The translations under genes were made by a program, and so were the position numbers. Positions 1 to 6,740 of a stretch of 12,326 nucleotides of DNA are shown here, one piece after another. Every line of letters begins with the position of its first letter. Positions within the stretch are counted from its first letter, which is position 1. The notes beneath the pieces were generated by a model. That model was not told the origin of the DNA, did no database searches, and saw only the letters and a program-made list of their open reading frames with translations. The stretch is from GCA-003244245 sp035714625 (GTDB lineage Bacteria > Actinomycetota > Actinomycetes > Mycobacteriales > Pseudonocardiaceae), in assembly GCA_035714625.1 (NCBI GenBank), contig DASTLT010000136.1, positions 1 through 12,326 of the forward strand, written 5' to 3'.

Positions 1-117
1 CCCGCCGGGGTCATCGTGCGAGTGGCCCAGCGCCTGCTCGCCCTGGCCACCGCGATCTGGCACAACTGGAAGATCAACGCACCCGTCAAGCGGTCACTGA
101 TCGCCTACGACCACTGA
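1..117 (+). CDS. IS982-like transposase, C-terminal fragment (cut by window edge)
   Basis: The open frame enters from the left edge and stops with TGA at 115-117, leaving 38 residues. The tail contains AIWHNWKINAPVKRSLIAYD, which resembles the C-terminus of IS982-family DDE transposases (typically AIWHN...PVxRSLxAYDH). The catalytic core lies outside the window, so activity cannot be judged. The gene ends about 20 bp before the point where the HepT coding sequence is broken, so this is probably the right part of an insertion sequence that landed in hepT. The family call rests on the short tail only; another DDE family is possible. Confidence 0.65.
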   Translation, partial: PAGVIVRVAQRLLALATAIWHNWKINAPVKRSLIAYDH

Positions 118-142
118 CCACATTAGGAATCATTCATCTAGA
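118..142. mobile_element. Probable right end of the insertion sequence and junction with hepT
   Basis: Between the transposase stop (117) and the last recognisable hepT codon (about 141-143) lies a short AT-richer stretch, including TTAGGAATCATTCATCTAG, unlike the GC-rich flanks. It is where the terminal inverted repeat of an IS982-type element would lie. The exact boundary and target duplication cannot be defined because the other end of the element is outside the window. The in-frame TAG that ends hepT (138-140) is contributed by this junction. Confidence 0.5.
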
Positions 143-272
143 CGAGGTATCGGCCGGCGTACACCTCGTGCTGCAGGTACTCGGCGATCGGCAGGTCACG
201 TAACCGTCGCAGTTCGTGCAGATAGCCGGCGAGCAGCTGCAGACGCTGGTGGATCCGGTCGAGGTCAACCAT
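138..272 (-). pseudogene. HepT (HEPN/DUF86) toxin, truncated after 44 codons by an insertion sequence
   Basis: ATG at 272-270 overlaps the end of the upstream nucleotidyltransferase by 8 bp, the usual arrangement of MntA-HepT pairs. The 44 residues begin MVDLDRIHQRLQLLAGYLHE and run through an EYLQHEVYAGRYLV segment, matching the first helices of HepT/DUF86 ribonucleases, which are normally about 135-145 aa. The frame then meets a TAG where sequence typical of an IS end begins. The HEPN catalytic motif (R-x4-6-H, with the nearby Tyr that MntA adenylylates) lies in the missing C-terminal part, so the toxin should be inactive. The family call relies on the N-terminal pattern plus gene context. 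Confidence 0.75.
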
Positions 273-666
273 CCAGCCCCCTCGCCGCCACCCGGCGCAG
301 GAACTGGTCGCGCAGGGCTCGCTGGGTCGGGAGGAAGTCGAAGTACTCGCTGCGGGTGCGGACCTCGAAGGCGACCCGGCCGGGCTCGTCTGCGCTGTAC
401 AGCAGCCGACCCTCCTGCAGCACCCGACCACGCAGCACCAGTGGGGCCCGCCGCAGGTCGAGAAGGTCGACTGCCGGCACCTCCAGTGCTTGCGCCAACC
501 GGTCAGCCAAGCCGGCTTCCGCAAGGAGATCGAGTGGCTCTCCTGCCATGATCGCGATATCCGCGTCGCTGGCCGGGCGGTGCCGGCCGGTCGCGCGGGA
601 GCCGAACAGGTAGGCGAACTGCACGCCCGCTTCAGCGAGCACCTGATCCACGGCGGACGTGCTCAT
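265..666 (-). CDS. MntA-type minimal nucleotidyltransferase (antitoxin of a HepT/MntA pair)
   Basis: This 133-aa protein has the polymerase-beta fold signature GSRATGRHRPASDAD (about residues 22-36). It fits exactly the G-S-x10-D-x-D motif of MntA antitoxins, with two metal-binding Asp residues. Known MntA proteins add AMP to a Tyr of the HepT RNase and so silence it. ATG at 666 follows a GGTAGGGTGAG ribosome-binding region. Its stop overlaps the hepT start. Because hepT downstream is truncated, this antitoxin is apparently an orphan; its own sequence looks complete and undamaged. It is transcribed divergently from the TA module at 798. Confidence 0.85.
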   Translation of the reverse strand: MSTSAVDQVLAEAGVQFAYLFGSRATGRHRPASDADIAIMAGEPLDLLAEAGLADRLAQALEVPAVDLLDLRRAPLVLRGRVLQEGRLLYSADEPGRVAFEVRTRSEYFDFLPTQRALRDQFLRRVAARGLDG

Positions 667-759
667 GAGCGCTCACCCTACCGGCGGAGTCGCGCCAGGG
701 ATGCGCCCTAGCGGCCGAAGTCCTCGTGGCTCTTCGAGCGCGTTGAGCACACGGTACAC

Positions 760-790
760 CTACACCTGCGGTACAGTGTAGTAGAGGAGG
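760..790 (+). promoter_or_regulatory. Promoter/operator and ribosome-binding site of TA module copy 1
   Basis: The 24 bp at 760-783 match 6261-6284 (copy 2) at 22 positions. The shared core is CTACAYCTGCGGTACAGTGT. In this copy CTACAC (760-765) and GTGTAG (776-781) form a perfect 6-bp inverted repeat, a plausible site for the antitoxin. TACAGT (772-777) could be a -10 box; no clear -35 is seen at normal spacing. GAGGAGG at 784-790 is a strong ribosome-binding site 7 bp before ATG 798. Confidence 0.6.
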
Positions 791-797
791 TGTCGTG

Positions 798-1226
798 ATG
801 GTTTCGTCCCACGCAACCTCGTACCGCATGGACCCGAGCGTCAAAGCTCGGCTGGAAGCTCAAGCAGCCGCCGAGGGGATCGCTGAGCGAGCGCTGCTCG
901 AGCGCCTCGTGGTGGAGTGCTTGAACATGCTGCAGCACCCCGGCATCGTTTACCGCGATGGGCCGACGGGACGGCGCGCGGCGCTGGCGGTGGGACCCGA
1001 TGTCTGGGAGGTCATCTCGGCGCTGCGCTACACCAGCGGAAGCGACGAGGAACGTGTGGCGGTGCTGGCCGAGCAGTTCGGCCTGCACGCCCGGCACATC
1101 CGCACCGCCATCGATTTCGCGGTCGCGCACCGAGAGGACATCGACGCGCAGGTGGCCGCCAACGACGCGGCAGCCGAGCGGGCGCGTCAGCTCGCCGAGC
1201 AGCGTGCCCGCCTCATGGCGTCGTGA
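798..1226 (+). CDS. Antitoxin with RHH-like N-terminus and DUF433-like C-terminus (TA copy 1, intact)
   Basis: This 142-aa protein has an N-terminal segment like ribbon-helix-helix/CopG proteins (ATSYRMDPSVKARLEAQA, then AERALLERLVVECL, residues about 6-42). A middle block HPGIVYRDGPTGRRAALAVG followed by PDVWEVISALR is typical of DUF433-type antitoxins, and a charged Ala/Glu/Arg-rich helix forms the C-terminus. Partners of this kind usually bind the operator and neutralise a DUF5615 PIN-like toxin encoded just downstream. ATG 798 is chosen over GTG 795 because of its 7-bp spacing to GAGGAGG and agreement with copy 2. It is about 80% identical to the antitoxin at 6309. Its toxin partner is frameshifted, so it may now act only as a repressor or as an antidote for the copy-2 toxin. 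Confidence 0.8.
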   Translation: MVSSHATSYRMDPSVKARLEAQAAAEGIAERALLERLVVECLNMLQHPGIVYRDGPTGRRAALAVGPDVWEVISALRYTSGSDEERVAVLAEQFGLHARHIRTAIDFAVAHREDIDAQVAANDAAAERARQLAEQRARLMAS

Positions 1227-1550
1227 GATTTCTCGTTGACGAGATGTTCCCGCCGCGTACCTGCGCGGCTCATCGAACGCGGTCACGACGCGGTGCATGT
1301 CCGCGACCTCGGGGTGAATGCCCGGCCGGACCGGGAGGTCGCCGCAGCCGCCGTTCGGGAGGACCGAGCGTTGGTGACCGAAAACGTCAAGGATTTCGCC
1401 GCCGAGCACGACATCGTGATCGTGTACGTGCTCAAGTCCCACCTGCCCCAGCAGGGCATGGGCGAGCACCTGGCCTCGGTGCTGGATCAGTGGGCGGCCA
1501 GCAACCCGGCGCCCTACGTGGGGCTGCACTGGCCGAAGACAGAGCGCTGA
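1223..1550 (+). pseudogene. DUF5615 PIN-like toxin, frameshifted (TA copy 1)
   Basis: GTG at 1223 overlaps the antitoxin stop and encodes RFLVDEMFPPRTCA, colinear with MRFLIDAMFPPRICA of the intact copy at 6741. Near 1261-1272 the frame is lost. The copy-2 segment from TGC (Cys) to GGTCAC is 27 nt and here it is 25, consistent with loss of 2 nt from a GCGCGG context. The rest (LIERGHDAVHVRDLGVNARP through LHWPKTER, stop 1548-1550) is intact in another frame and about 80% identical to copy 2. A TTG at 1236 could start the downstream part but would omit the N-terminal Asp of the PIN-like active site (FLVD). That frame is also the antitoxin's frame, separated from it only by the antitoxin's TGA. 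Most likely a dead toxin; a sequencing error remains possible. Confidence 0.8.
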
Positions 1551-1593
1551 CCTGCACCTACAGATTTCTCTTGGCCCGCCCAGCGGATCACGA

Positions 1594-3168
1594 TCAGGTG
1601 GAGGTGCCGGGCTTCAGGGCTGGTGGGGTGGGGGGGTGGGTGACGAACTCGGCGAGGTCGTCGCGCAGCGCGGTCAGGGCGCCGGAGGCGAGGTCCGGGC
1701 GCTGGCCCAGCAGGGTGTGCAGCGAGCGGGCCCGGCCGATGATCGGCACGGTGCGGTACTCGGCGCTGGTGGTGCGCAGGATCGGGGCGAGGTGCTCGCC
1801 GACCGCCTCCAGGTCCCCGCGTGCCAGGTGGGCGAGCGCGAGGTCGAAGCGGGCCGCAGCGAGATACAGGGTTCGGGGCTGGGACTCGGCGGTGAACTCC
1901 TCCAGGGCGGTGTGCGCCCAGTCCACGGCGGCTTCCAGGTGCTCGGCACCGCCGAGTGCGCGGTGGGCCTCGCTGACGTAGTAGGCGGCCGTCCCAGGAT
2001 CAAAGCCGAGTATCCCGGGCTCGTCAGACGTGGGGTCAGTGGGCGCGGTCGCGACCAGCGCCAAGGCCCGGCTGACCTCCTCGGGTCGGTTGCGGGCGGC
2101 GTTGATCCGGGCCTGCTGGCTGGCCAACCGCAGCAGGGTGGTCCCGTCGGTGGCATCGGGCAGGGCGGCATCCATGACCTGGGCGGCCTCGTCGTAGCGA
2201 CCATCCCAGTAAGCGACGTTGGACTGTACCCAGCGGACGAAGACCCGCAACAGGGTGTGGCCGGACACCTCAGCGCAGTGCAGCACGGCCCGGGCGTGGG
2301 TGTTGGCGGCGTGCGGGTGGTCCAGGTCGAACGTGGCGAGGGCCAGCAGTCCGCAGAGCTGCCCGGCGATCCGGTACAGGCTCATGGTGTGGCGCGGGTG
2401 CTGCCGCCCAGCGATCAGAGCGAACACGTCATCGCGGGCACCGAGCAGCGCGGAGAACAAGGTGGCTGGCGGCTCGACCTGATAGCGCCCGGCGAACTCG
2501 GCGACGTCGGTGGTCATCTGCTCGAGCACATCATCATCGACGTTGGTGGTCGCGCTCCAGCGCCAGAACTGGGCGGATTCCTCGGCTGCCACGATGATCT
2601 CCTCACGGACCGGCACGCCCCGCGCGTCGCAACGCACGATGCGTCGGCTGCGCCAGACGATCCCAGTGTCACCGTTTCCGCGGCTGAGCGCACGGCCTGG
2701 GTCAGCCTGGTCACCGGCCATGACCAGTGCCGTTCTGAGGGAGGTCGGTGCTGCGGGGAGAGCCGGCGACTCGACGGGATGCCCGTCGGTGAGCAGGCAA
2801 CGGTCGGCGGGGGTGAGCATCTGCAGGTCGTCGGCGTCGACCAGATGGGCCGGGGTGCAGCCGTGCCCGAAGGTGGCGGCCAGGTTCGCCAGGTAGTGCA
2901 GGCTGGGCGGTCTACCGCCATGCGGCCAGGCCTCATACTCGCTGACCCGGACGCTGGACAGCCCGGCCCCCGAGTGCAGGGTGTTGTACTCCATCGCCAG
3001 CTTCCACTGCTGCCACCCCAGGGCATGCCGCCACGCCAGCCGCGGCCGTAAGCCGAATCGGCGCCCCATCTCGACAGCGATCTGGGCCACTGTGCACCCG
3101 TAGCCGCGCATCCGCTCACGCAGCTTGTCCCGCTCGGCTTTCGCCGAGTTCGCCGGATTCCTGGGCAT
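1594..3168 (-). CDS. HTH-TPR transcriptional regulator (XRE-like N-terminus)
   Basis: This 524-aa protein starts at ATG 3168, behind a purine-rich GGTGGGGGTGGG. An in-frame TTG at 3234 would add 22 residues and is less likely. Residues about 15-110 contain a helix-turn-helix-like part (GCTVAQIAVEMGRRFGLRPR, then WQQWKLAMEYNTL, VSEYEAWPHGGRPPSLHYL and LANLAATFG), as in the XRE-like regulators with TPR tails common in actinomycetes. From about residue 230 to the end the sequence is Ala/Leu/Arg-rich helical repeats of TPR character, for example RYDEAAQVMDAALPDATDG and RFDLALAHLARGDLEAVGEH. Such TPR regions sense peptides or partner proteins; the ligand here is unknown. It converges with the TA copy 1 toxin and has no obvious partner gene. 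It is undamaged, unlike its neighbours. Confidence 0.75.
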   Translation of the reverse strand: MPRNPANSAKAERDKLRERMRGYGCTVAQIAVEMGRRFGLRPRLAWRHALGWQQWKLAMEYNTLHSGAGLSSVRVSEYEAWPHGGRPPSLHYLANLAATFGHGCTPAHLVDADDLQMLTPADRCLLTDGHPVESPALPAAPTSLRTALVMAGDQADPGRALSRGNGDTGIVWRSRRIVRCDARGVPVREEIIVAAEESAQFWRWSATTNVDDDVLEQMTTDVAEFAGRYQVEPPATLFSALLGARDDVFALIAGRQHPRHTMSLYRIAGQLCGLLALATFDLDHPHAANTHARAVLHCAEVSGHTLLRVFVRWVQSNVAYWDGRYDEAAQVMDAALPDATDGTTLLRLASQQARINAARNRPEEVSRALALVATAPTDPTSDEPGILGFDPGTAAYYVSEAHRALGGAEHLEAAVDWAHTALEEFTAESQPRTLYLAAARFDLALAHLARGDLEAVGEHLAPILRTTSAEYRTVPIIGRARSLHTLLGQRPDLASGALTALRDDLAEFVTHPPTPPALKPGTST

Positions 3169-3323
3169 CGCCCACCCCCACCCGCTCGCCTGCCGTACCC
3201 GATGTGCCGGGCACCGTATCCCCACCCCTGACAAAGCGTCCGCGCAGCGCCCGGATCAGCCGGAACTTCTCCCCCCACCTCCGACTATCTGCGCAGGTCA
3301 GCGTGCCCACAATCGGCGATGAA

Positions 3324-3368
3324 AAATTTCACCCACGCAGAACCCACCCACGCGGAATCCACCCACGC
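3324..3368. repeat. Three tandem 15-bp units at the broken end of the peptidase gene
   Basis: Units ending in CACCCACGC fall at about 3324-3338, 3339-3353 (AGAACCCACCCACGC) and 3354-3368 (GGAATCCACCCACGC). Read on the minus strand they give five-residue steps GWIPR, GWVLR and then GW(V), and the frame stops inside the third unit (TGA 3331-3329). The normal family sequence would continue into further domains here, so the repeat marks the point where the gene loses homology. It may have arisen by slippage or end joining. Confidence 0.6.
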
Positions 3369-3966
3369 GCGCCCAGCCGCAGCGGCTCCAGATCCTCAGT
3401 CCGCGCCACCCACACCAAGTCCCGCAGCCAGCCATCGGCGCTGTTGTACCGGCCGGCCACCACCCCGACCACGACGTCGTCCGAGCCGCGCCGCACCGGC
3501 GCGCCGCTCATGCCCGCGACCACCGACGTCGACGACAGCCGACCCCACGGCACCTGATCGTCCCTGGTGGTGCCGCCGGTCCATACCCCTACCGCGTCCA
3601 GGACCGGTACTCGTGCGCCGGGTCATCCACCACCGACACCCCGGTCACCACGACCTCGGTGCGCAACTCCACCACATTGGTCGCTGACAGCCCCGGCGCG
3701 CTGGCGGGCAGCGGCTGCGAGCGGCGCAGCACCGCCAGGTCGTGCACCGGGTCCACCCGCATCACCTCGGCGGCCGCGGATCCGCGTGCCCCGTCCAGCG
3801 AATCCACCGCCACCGTGGTGCCCTCGTCGCCCGCGTCCAGGTCGTTGAGCACGTGCCAGGCCGTGACCAGCACCCCCGGCGCGACCTGGAAACACGTTCC
3901 GACCGCGGCGCCGTCAGCGTCGAGCACCCGGCCCAGATACCCCAGCACCCGCGAATCGGCCGGCAC
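3329..3966 (-). pseudogene. Trypsin-like peptidase domain protein, frameshifted and C-terminally truncated
   Basis: GTG 3966 follows an in-frame TGA and begins a serine-peptidase domain: GYLGRVLDADGAAVGTCFQV, the His motif LVTAWHVL (H38), and the Asp motif VDPVHDLAVL (D76). The first frame stops at 3589. Near 3598-3602 a single-base loss (apparently CCC to CC) shifts the frame. The sequence then continues as LDAVGVWTGGTTRDDQVPWG and the Ser motif GMSGAPV (at about 3500), then GRYNSADGWLRDLVWVARTE, ending at 3329. The three triad motifs are in family order. In actinomycetes this domain usually heads a long protein with NTPase (STAND/NLR-like) or repeat modules used in signalling or conflict. 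Here everything after the peptidase is absent. Probably a remnant. Confidence 0.75.
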
Positions 3967-4189
3967 AGCTCAACCCGCCGCTGCCGCGTCGCCGACCTGC
4001 ATCGGCACGACCCGAACCGCCACGCCCAGACCTCCCGATACCGGTGTTGCCGCCGGTGGGCCACCAACAGCTACCTAGCTTCTCGCATCCCGTCGCCTTC
4101 TGTTACAGGGGCCAGGAACACCCTGCCGAGGCCACCTACCCCGAGCGATTCACACCTGATCATCGACTTTGTCTCGGGCAAGGCCGGTG
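3967..4189. other. Gene-free stretch between the peptidase and vapC remnants
   Basis: No convincing gene is seen. A short minus-strand frame ending GVAVRVVPMQVGDAAAAG with a stop directly before the peptidase GTG (TGA just above 3966) could be the tail of a lost upstream gene, but only about 36 codons are open and no family is recognised. A TAG near 4075 closes it. Confidence 0.3.
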
Positions 4190-4619
4190 TCACGTCCATA
4201 GCGGATCCATCCAGGCCAGGCCGGAAAACCGGCCGAAGTCCTCGTCGGCCGAGCACAGGGTCGCGCCGTGCTCGATGGCCAGGCGGCCAAGTGTGCATCC
4301 GGCACGCGATAGCCTGCTGTGCCGACGGCGTTGCGCAACTCCCGTAGTACCGCCGAGTGCCGGTACGTAGGATGCACGGTGGTGACGCACGGCTGAGCGA
4401 GCCACTCTTGAACATATTCGATGGCGCGATCAACGGTGAGCGGCGGATCCATGACAGCGCGGCGGGTGGTGAGCCGTACGAAACCGATCAGGTATGCCAC
4501 GGCAGCGCTATGGTTTCCGCGCCAGACATGATCTCGTCGAACCAAGGGCGGGCGCTGGCGTGCTGGGCAGTCGCCTCATTGGTCGCGAAGATCAGTAGGC
4601 TGACATCGAGCAGCTTCAC
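4190..4619 (-). pseudogene. vapC: VapC-type PIN toxin with two frameshifts
   Basis: GTG 4619 overlaps the vapB stop (GTGA) and starts VKLLDVSLLIFATNEATAQH, containing the first PIN Asp. After ALPWHT the frame breaks at about 4491-4492; restoring one C (ACC CTG) gives LIGFVRLTTRRAVMDPPL through VQEWLAQPCVTTVHPTYRHS and RVPDAHLAA. A second one-base loss at about 4282-4283 (again apparently CCCTG to CCTG) precedes LAIEHGATLCSADEDFGRFS, with the C-terminal acidic residues, then GLAWMDPLW and the stop at 4192-4190. Corrected, it is a near full-length VapC of about 143 residues with N-terminal D, central D and C-terminal D-x-D-type residues present. As read, no functional ribonuclease is made. Both breaks are loss of one C in a short C run, so a sequencing artefact should be excluded. 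Confidence 0.8.
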
Positions 4620-4877
4620 TTGCCGAGCTCAAGTTCCGGAGGATCTCCTTGTCCTCACAGCCCGCCAGCAATTGGTTGATCTTTGTGAGGTCAATCCCGG
4701 GTCGGATCTCGGCAGCGAGGGTTCGACTCGGTAAGGGCGCGCCGAGGGGTTAGCGGCGGACAGCCCGGAACGGATGGCGGAGTTCAGCGCCTCCTTGAAG
4801 GACACGCCCCGCTCGCGCATCGCGTTTCGCAACGCGGCAACGACGTCGTCGTCGTCAAGGGTGACGGTAGTGCGCAT
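4616..4877 (-). pseudogene. vapB: VapB-type antitoxin with two frameshifts
   Basis: ATG 4877 starts MRTTVTLDDDDVVAALRNAM, a ribbon-helix-helix antitoxin N-terminus, followed by RERGVSFKEALNSAIRSGL and RPYRVEP. At about 4719-4721 one base appears lost (CCCC to CCC on the minus strand). The next frame reads LAAEIRPGIDLTKINQLLAG and EDKEILRN, the usual toxin-binding tail of this VapB group. Near 4631-4635 another base is lost before the expected ELGK stop (TGA 4618-4616), which overlaps the vapC GTG start. Without correction, translation stays in the first frame to a stop at 4629-4631, giving a wrong C-terminus after the DNA-binding half. The DNA-binding domain might still be made. Confidence 0.75.
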
Positions 4878-4943
4878 ACGCGCATCGTACCCATCCCCAC
4901 ACATGCCGTTTATAATGCTTCTCCGCCCACTCAGAACTCCGAT

Positions 4944-6167
4944 TCAGAACCAGGTGCTGCACCAGGGGGTGACCGGGCAGCGGAACATGGCGTCCGCGCG
5001 GGCCACCGCGCCGGGGGAATGCTCGTCGATCAGGCCCACGGCAGCGAGGGTCCGCACCCGGTAGCCGCCCAGGTAGATGGAGCCGAGCGCCGCCACGTCG
5101 AGGATGAGGTCAGCGGAGGCGGTGGTCGGCACGCAGCAGGCGCCATCGGGTCCGGCGTCGAGCGCGAAGCGGCCCCCGGTCAGGCCGCCGGTGTCGACGA
5201 CGTCGAGGACGACCCGCCCGGGTACCAGGTAGGACCGGGCCGCGAGCATCCCGGCAACGTCGAGCGGGCGCAGCCACAGGAAGTCCGAGCGGTCGCTGGG
5301 CTGGGCGTGCCGGGCATCGGTCAGCAGCCAGGGCAGCAGCTCGTCGGCCGGGCGGTCCTCCACGCGCACGCTGCTCACCAGGTCCAGGCTCAGCAGGTGG
5401 TTCCACAGCAGCGCCTCGGCGGCCGCCTCGCCGGTCACGAACAGTTGCACGCTGACCTGGCCTCTCGGCTGCCGTCCCGCCCACTTCTCCTCGAATGCAT
5501 AGCGCGCTACACCGATCGCCGCGCCGGCACAGTCACGGGCCACGACAGACAGCGCGGGCCTGGGGTCGGGCCAGCTCGGGTAGCGCAGGATCCCGAAGTC
5601 GATGTCCCAGAAACGACCCGGCCGGGAGATCTCGCCGGGACGCGCCACCCGGTGCCGCTGGTAGACCTCGGGAGCCAGCGCACGGGCGGTGTCCCGGTCG
5701 GCGTACTCCACGCTCCCCCGGGGAGGCTGCCGCAGCCTGGCCGCCCCCGCGTCCACGGTCCAGGTCTGGTGCTCGGTCGCCGGGCCGTATCCGAACCGGC
5801 CGTAGATCCGCCACTCGGCCGCGATCAGGATGCTTACCGGCTCTCCCCGCTCCCGCGATGCGGCCAGCTCCGCTGCTATCAGCCGGGAAGCCAGCCCGCG
5901 CCGGCGATGCGTCGAGGTGGTGGTCACCGCAGTCACCGCCGACGCCGCCAGCGCACCGCCGCCAGGCACCGTCATCTGGCACGGGAAGCTGCGCAGGGTG
6001 GCCACCATCCGGCCGCCGTCGAAACCACCCCAGGTCCGGTCCAGGTGCAGCCCCGGGCGGCGGGCCTCGGCGTCCACGTCACCCGCGGGGTTGAGGAAGC
6101 CCGTGTTCATCGCGCCGCACCAGCTCGGCACCTCATCCTCGGTGATCGTGCGCACCGCAAAGTCCAT
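4944..6167 (-). CDS. Eis-family GNAT N-acetyltransferase
   Basis: This 407-aa protein is the usual Eis length (about 400). The N-terminal GNAT domain has the acetyl-CoA motif VTAVTTTSTHRRRGLASRLI (about residues 78-97) and the Eis hallmark EWRIYGRFGYGPAT (about 118-131), which carries the Tyr used as general acid. A second GNAT-like part and an SCP2-like C-terminal domain follow. The chain ends in ...STWF, and Eis enzymes use the free carboxylate of a C-terminal Phe as the catalytic base. Eis proteins multi-acetylate amines such as aminoglycosides or protein lysines; the substrate here is unknown. ATG 6167 has GGGAG 10 bp upstream; longer in-frame starts up to 6260 lack such a site and conservation. 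It lies intact between two TA copies and its 5' end is divergent from TA copy 2. Confidence 0.9.
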   Translation of the reverse strand: MDFAVRTITEDEVPSWCGAMNTGFLNPAGDVDAEARRPGLHLDRTWGGFDGGRMVATLRSFPCQMTVPGGGALAASAVTAVTTTSTHRRRGLASRLIAAELAASRERGEPVSILIAAEWRIYGRFGYGPATEHQTWTVDAGAARLRQPPRGSVEYADRDTARALAPEVYQRHRVARPGEISRPGRFWDIDFGILRYPSWPDPRPALSVVARDCAGAAIGVARYAFEEKWAGRQPRGQVSVQLFVTGEAAAEALLWNHLLSLDLVSSVRVEDRPADELLPWLLTDARHAQPSDRSDFLWLRPLDVAGMLAARSYLVPGRVVLDVVDTGGLTGGRFALDAGPDGACCVPTTASADLILDVAALGSIYLGGYRVRTLAAVGLIDEHSPGAVARADAMFRCPVTPWCSTWF

Positions 6168-6260
6168 GAACCGCAGGCTCCCAGGTTCCGCCGTGCTCTG
6201 CTGGGAATCTGCCGGGTCCTGGCTGCGCCCGCAGACCGGTGACGTGCGCCCAACATCCAA

Positions 6261-6301
6261 CTACATCTGCGGTACAGTGTGGTACCACTGGCATTGGGAG
6301 G
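6261..6301 (+). promoter_or_regulatory. Promoter/operator and ribosome-binding site of TA module copy 2
   Basis: Positions 6261-6284 repeat the 24-bp element of copy 1 with two substitutions, keeping TACAGT (6273-6278) as possible -10. The 6-bp inverted repeat of copy 1 is only partly kept. A new perfect 10-bp palindrome GTGGTACCAC (6279-6288) overlaps its 3' end. GGGAGG (6296-6301) is 7 bp before ATG 6309. The element sits 10 bp further from the start codon than in copy 1. Confidence 0.6.
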
Positions 6302-6308
6302 TGTTGTG

Positions 6309-6737
6309 ATGGCCGCGTCCCGCGCGACGTCCTATCGCATCGACGCCGATATCAAGGCGCGCATGGAGCACCGCGCGCGTGCTGAAGGGATCACCGAGCG
6401 GGCATTACTGGAACGGCTGGTGCGGGAGGGCCTGGACACCCTGCAGCACCCCGGCATCGTGTACCGCGACGGACCGACGGGACGGCGGGCGGCACTGGCG
6501 GTGGGACCCGACGTCTGGGAGGTCGTCTCGGCCTTGCGCTACACCGAGGGCAGCGCCGAGCAGCGCGTCGCAGCGCTGGCCGAGCAGTTCGGCTTGCCCG
6601 CCCGGCACATCCGGACCGCTATCGACTTCGCGGCCGAGCACCGGGAGGACATCACCGCCCAGGTGGCCGCCAACGATGTCGCGGCCGAGCAGGCACGCCA
6701 GCTCGCCGAGCAGCGTGCTCGCCTCATGGCGTCGTGA
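6309..6737 (+). CDS. Antitoxin with RHH-like N-terminus and DUF433-like C-terminus (TA copy 2)
   Basis: This 142-aa protein is the same length as, and about 80% identical to, the antitoxin at 798. Identity is near complete in the central block LQHPGIVYRDGPTGRRAALA and at the C-terminus (ARQLAEQRARLMAS). Differences concentrate in the N-terminal 45 residues, the likely DNA-binding part (SYRIDADIKARMEHRARAEG, ITERALLERLV), so operator preference may have diverged. It should repress its own promoter and bind the toxin encoded 3 bp downstream. ATG 6309 is preferred over the in-frame GTG at 6279 because of GGGAGG spacing and agreement with copy 1. Confidence 0.85.
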   Translation: MAASRATSYRIDADIKARMEHRARAEGITERALLERLVREGLDTLQHPGIVYRDGPTGRRAALAVGPDVWEVVSALRYTEGSAEQRVAALAEQFGLPARHIRTAIDFAAEHREDITAQVAANDVAAEQARQLAEQRARLMAS

Positions 6738-6740
6738 AGT

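Noticed and set aside
708..1529. 273-codon open frame on the minus strand
   Set aside because: It is a shadow of the copy-1 TA module; a similar shadow exists opposite copy 2 because the two copies are homologous.
917..1981. 354-codon open frame on the plus strand
   Set aside because: It overlaps the antitoxin and toxin of TA copy 1 in a wrong frame; the Arg/Gly-rich translation is a GC artefact.
1636..3051. 471-codon open frame on the plus strand
   Set aside because: It is antisense to the HTH-TPR regulator, Gly/Val/Gln-rich with no motif.
5019..6242. 407-codon open frame on the plus strand
   Set aside because: It is antisense to the Eis-family gene, with no recognisable domain.
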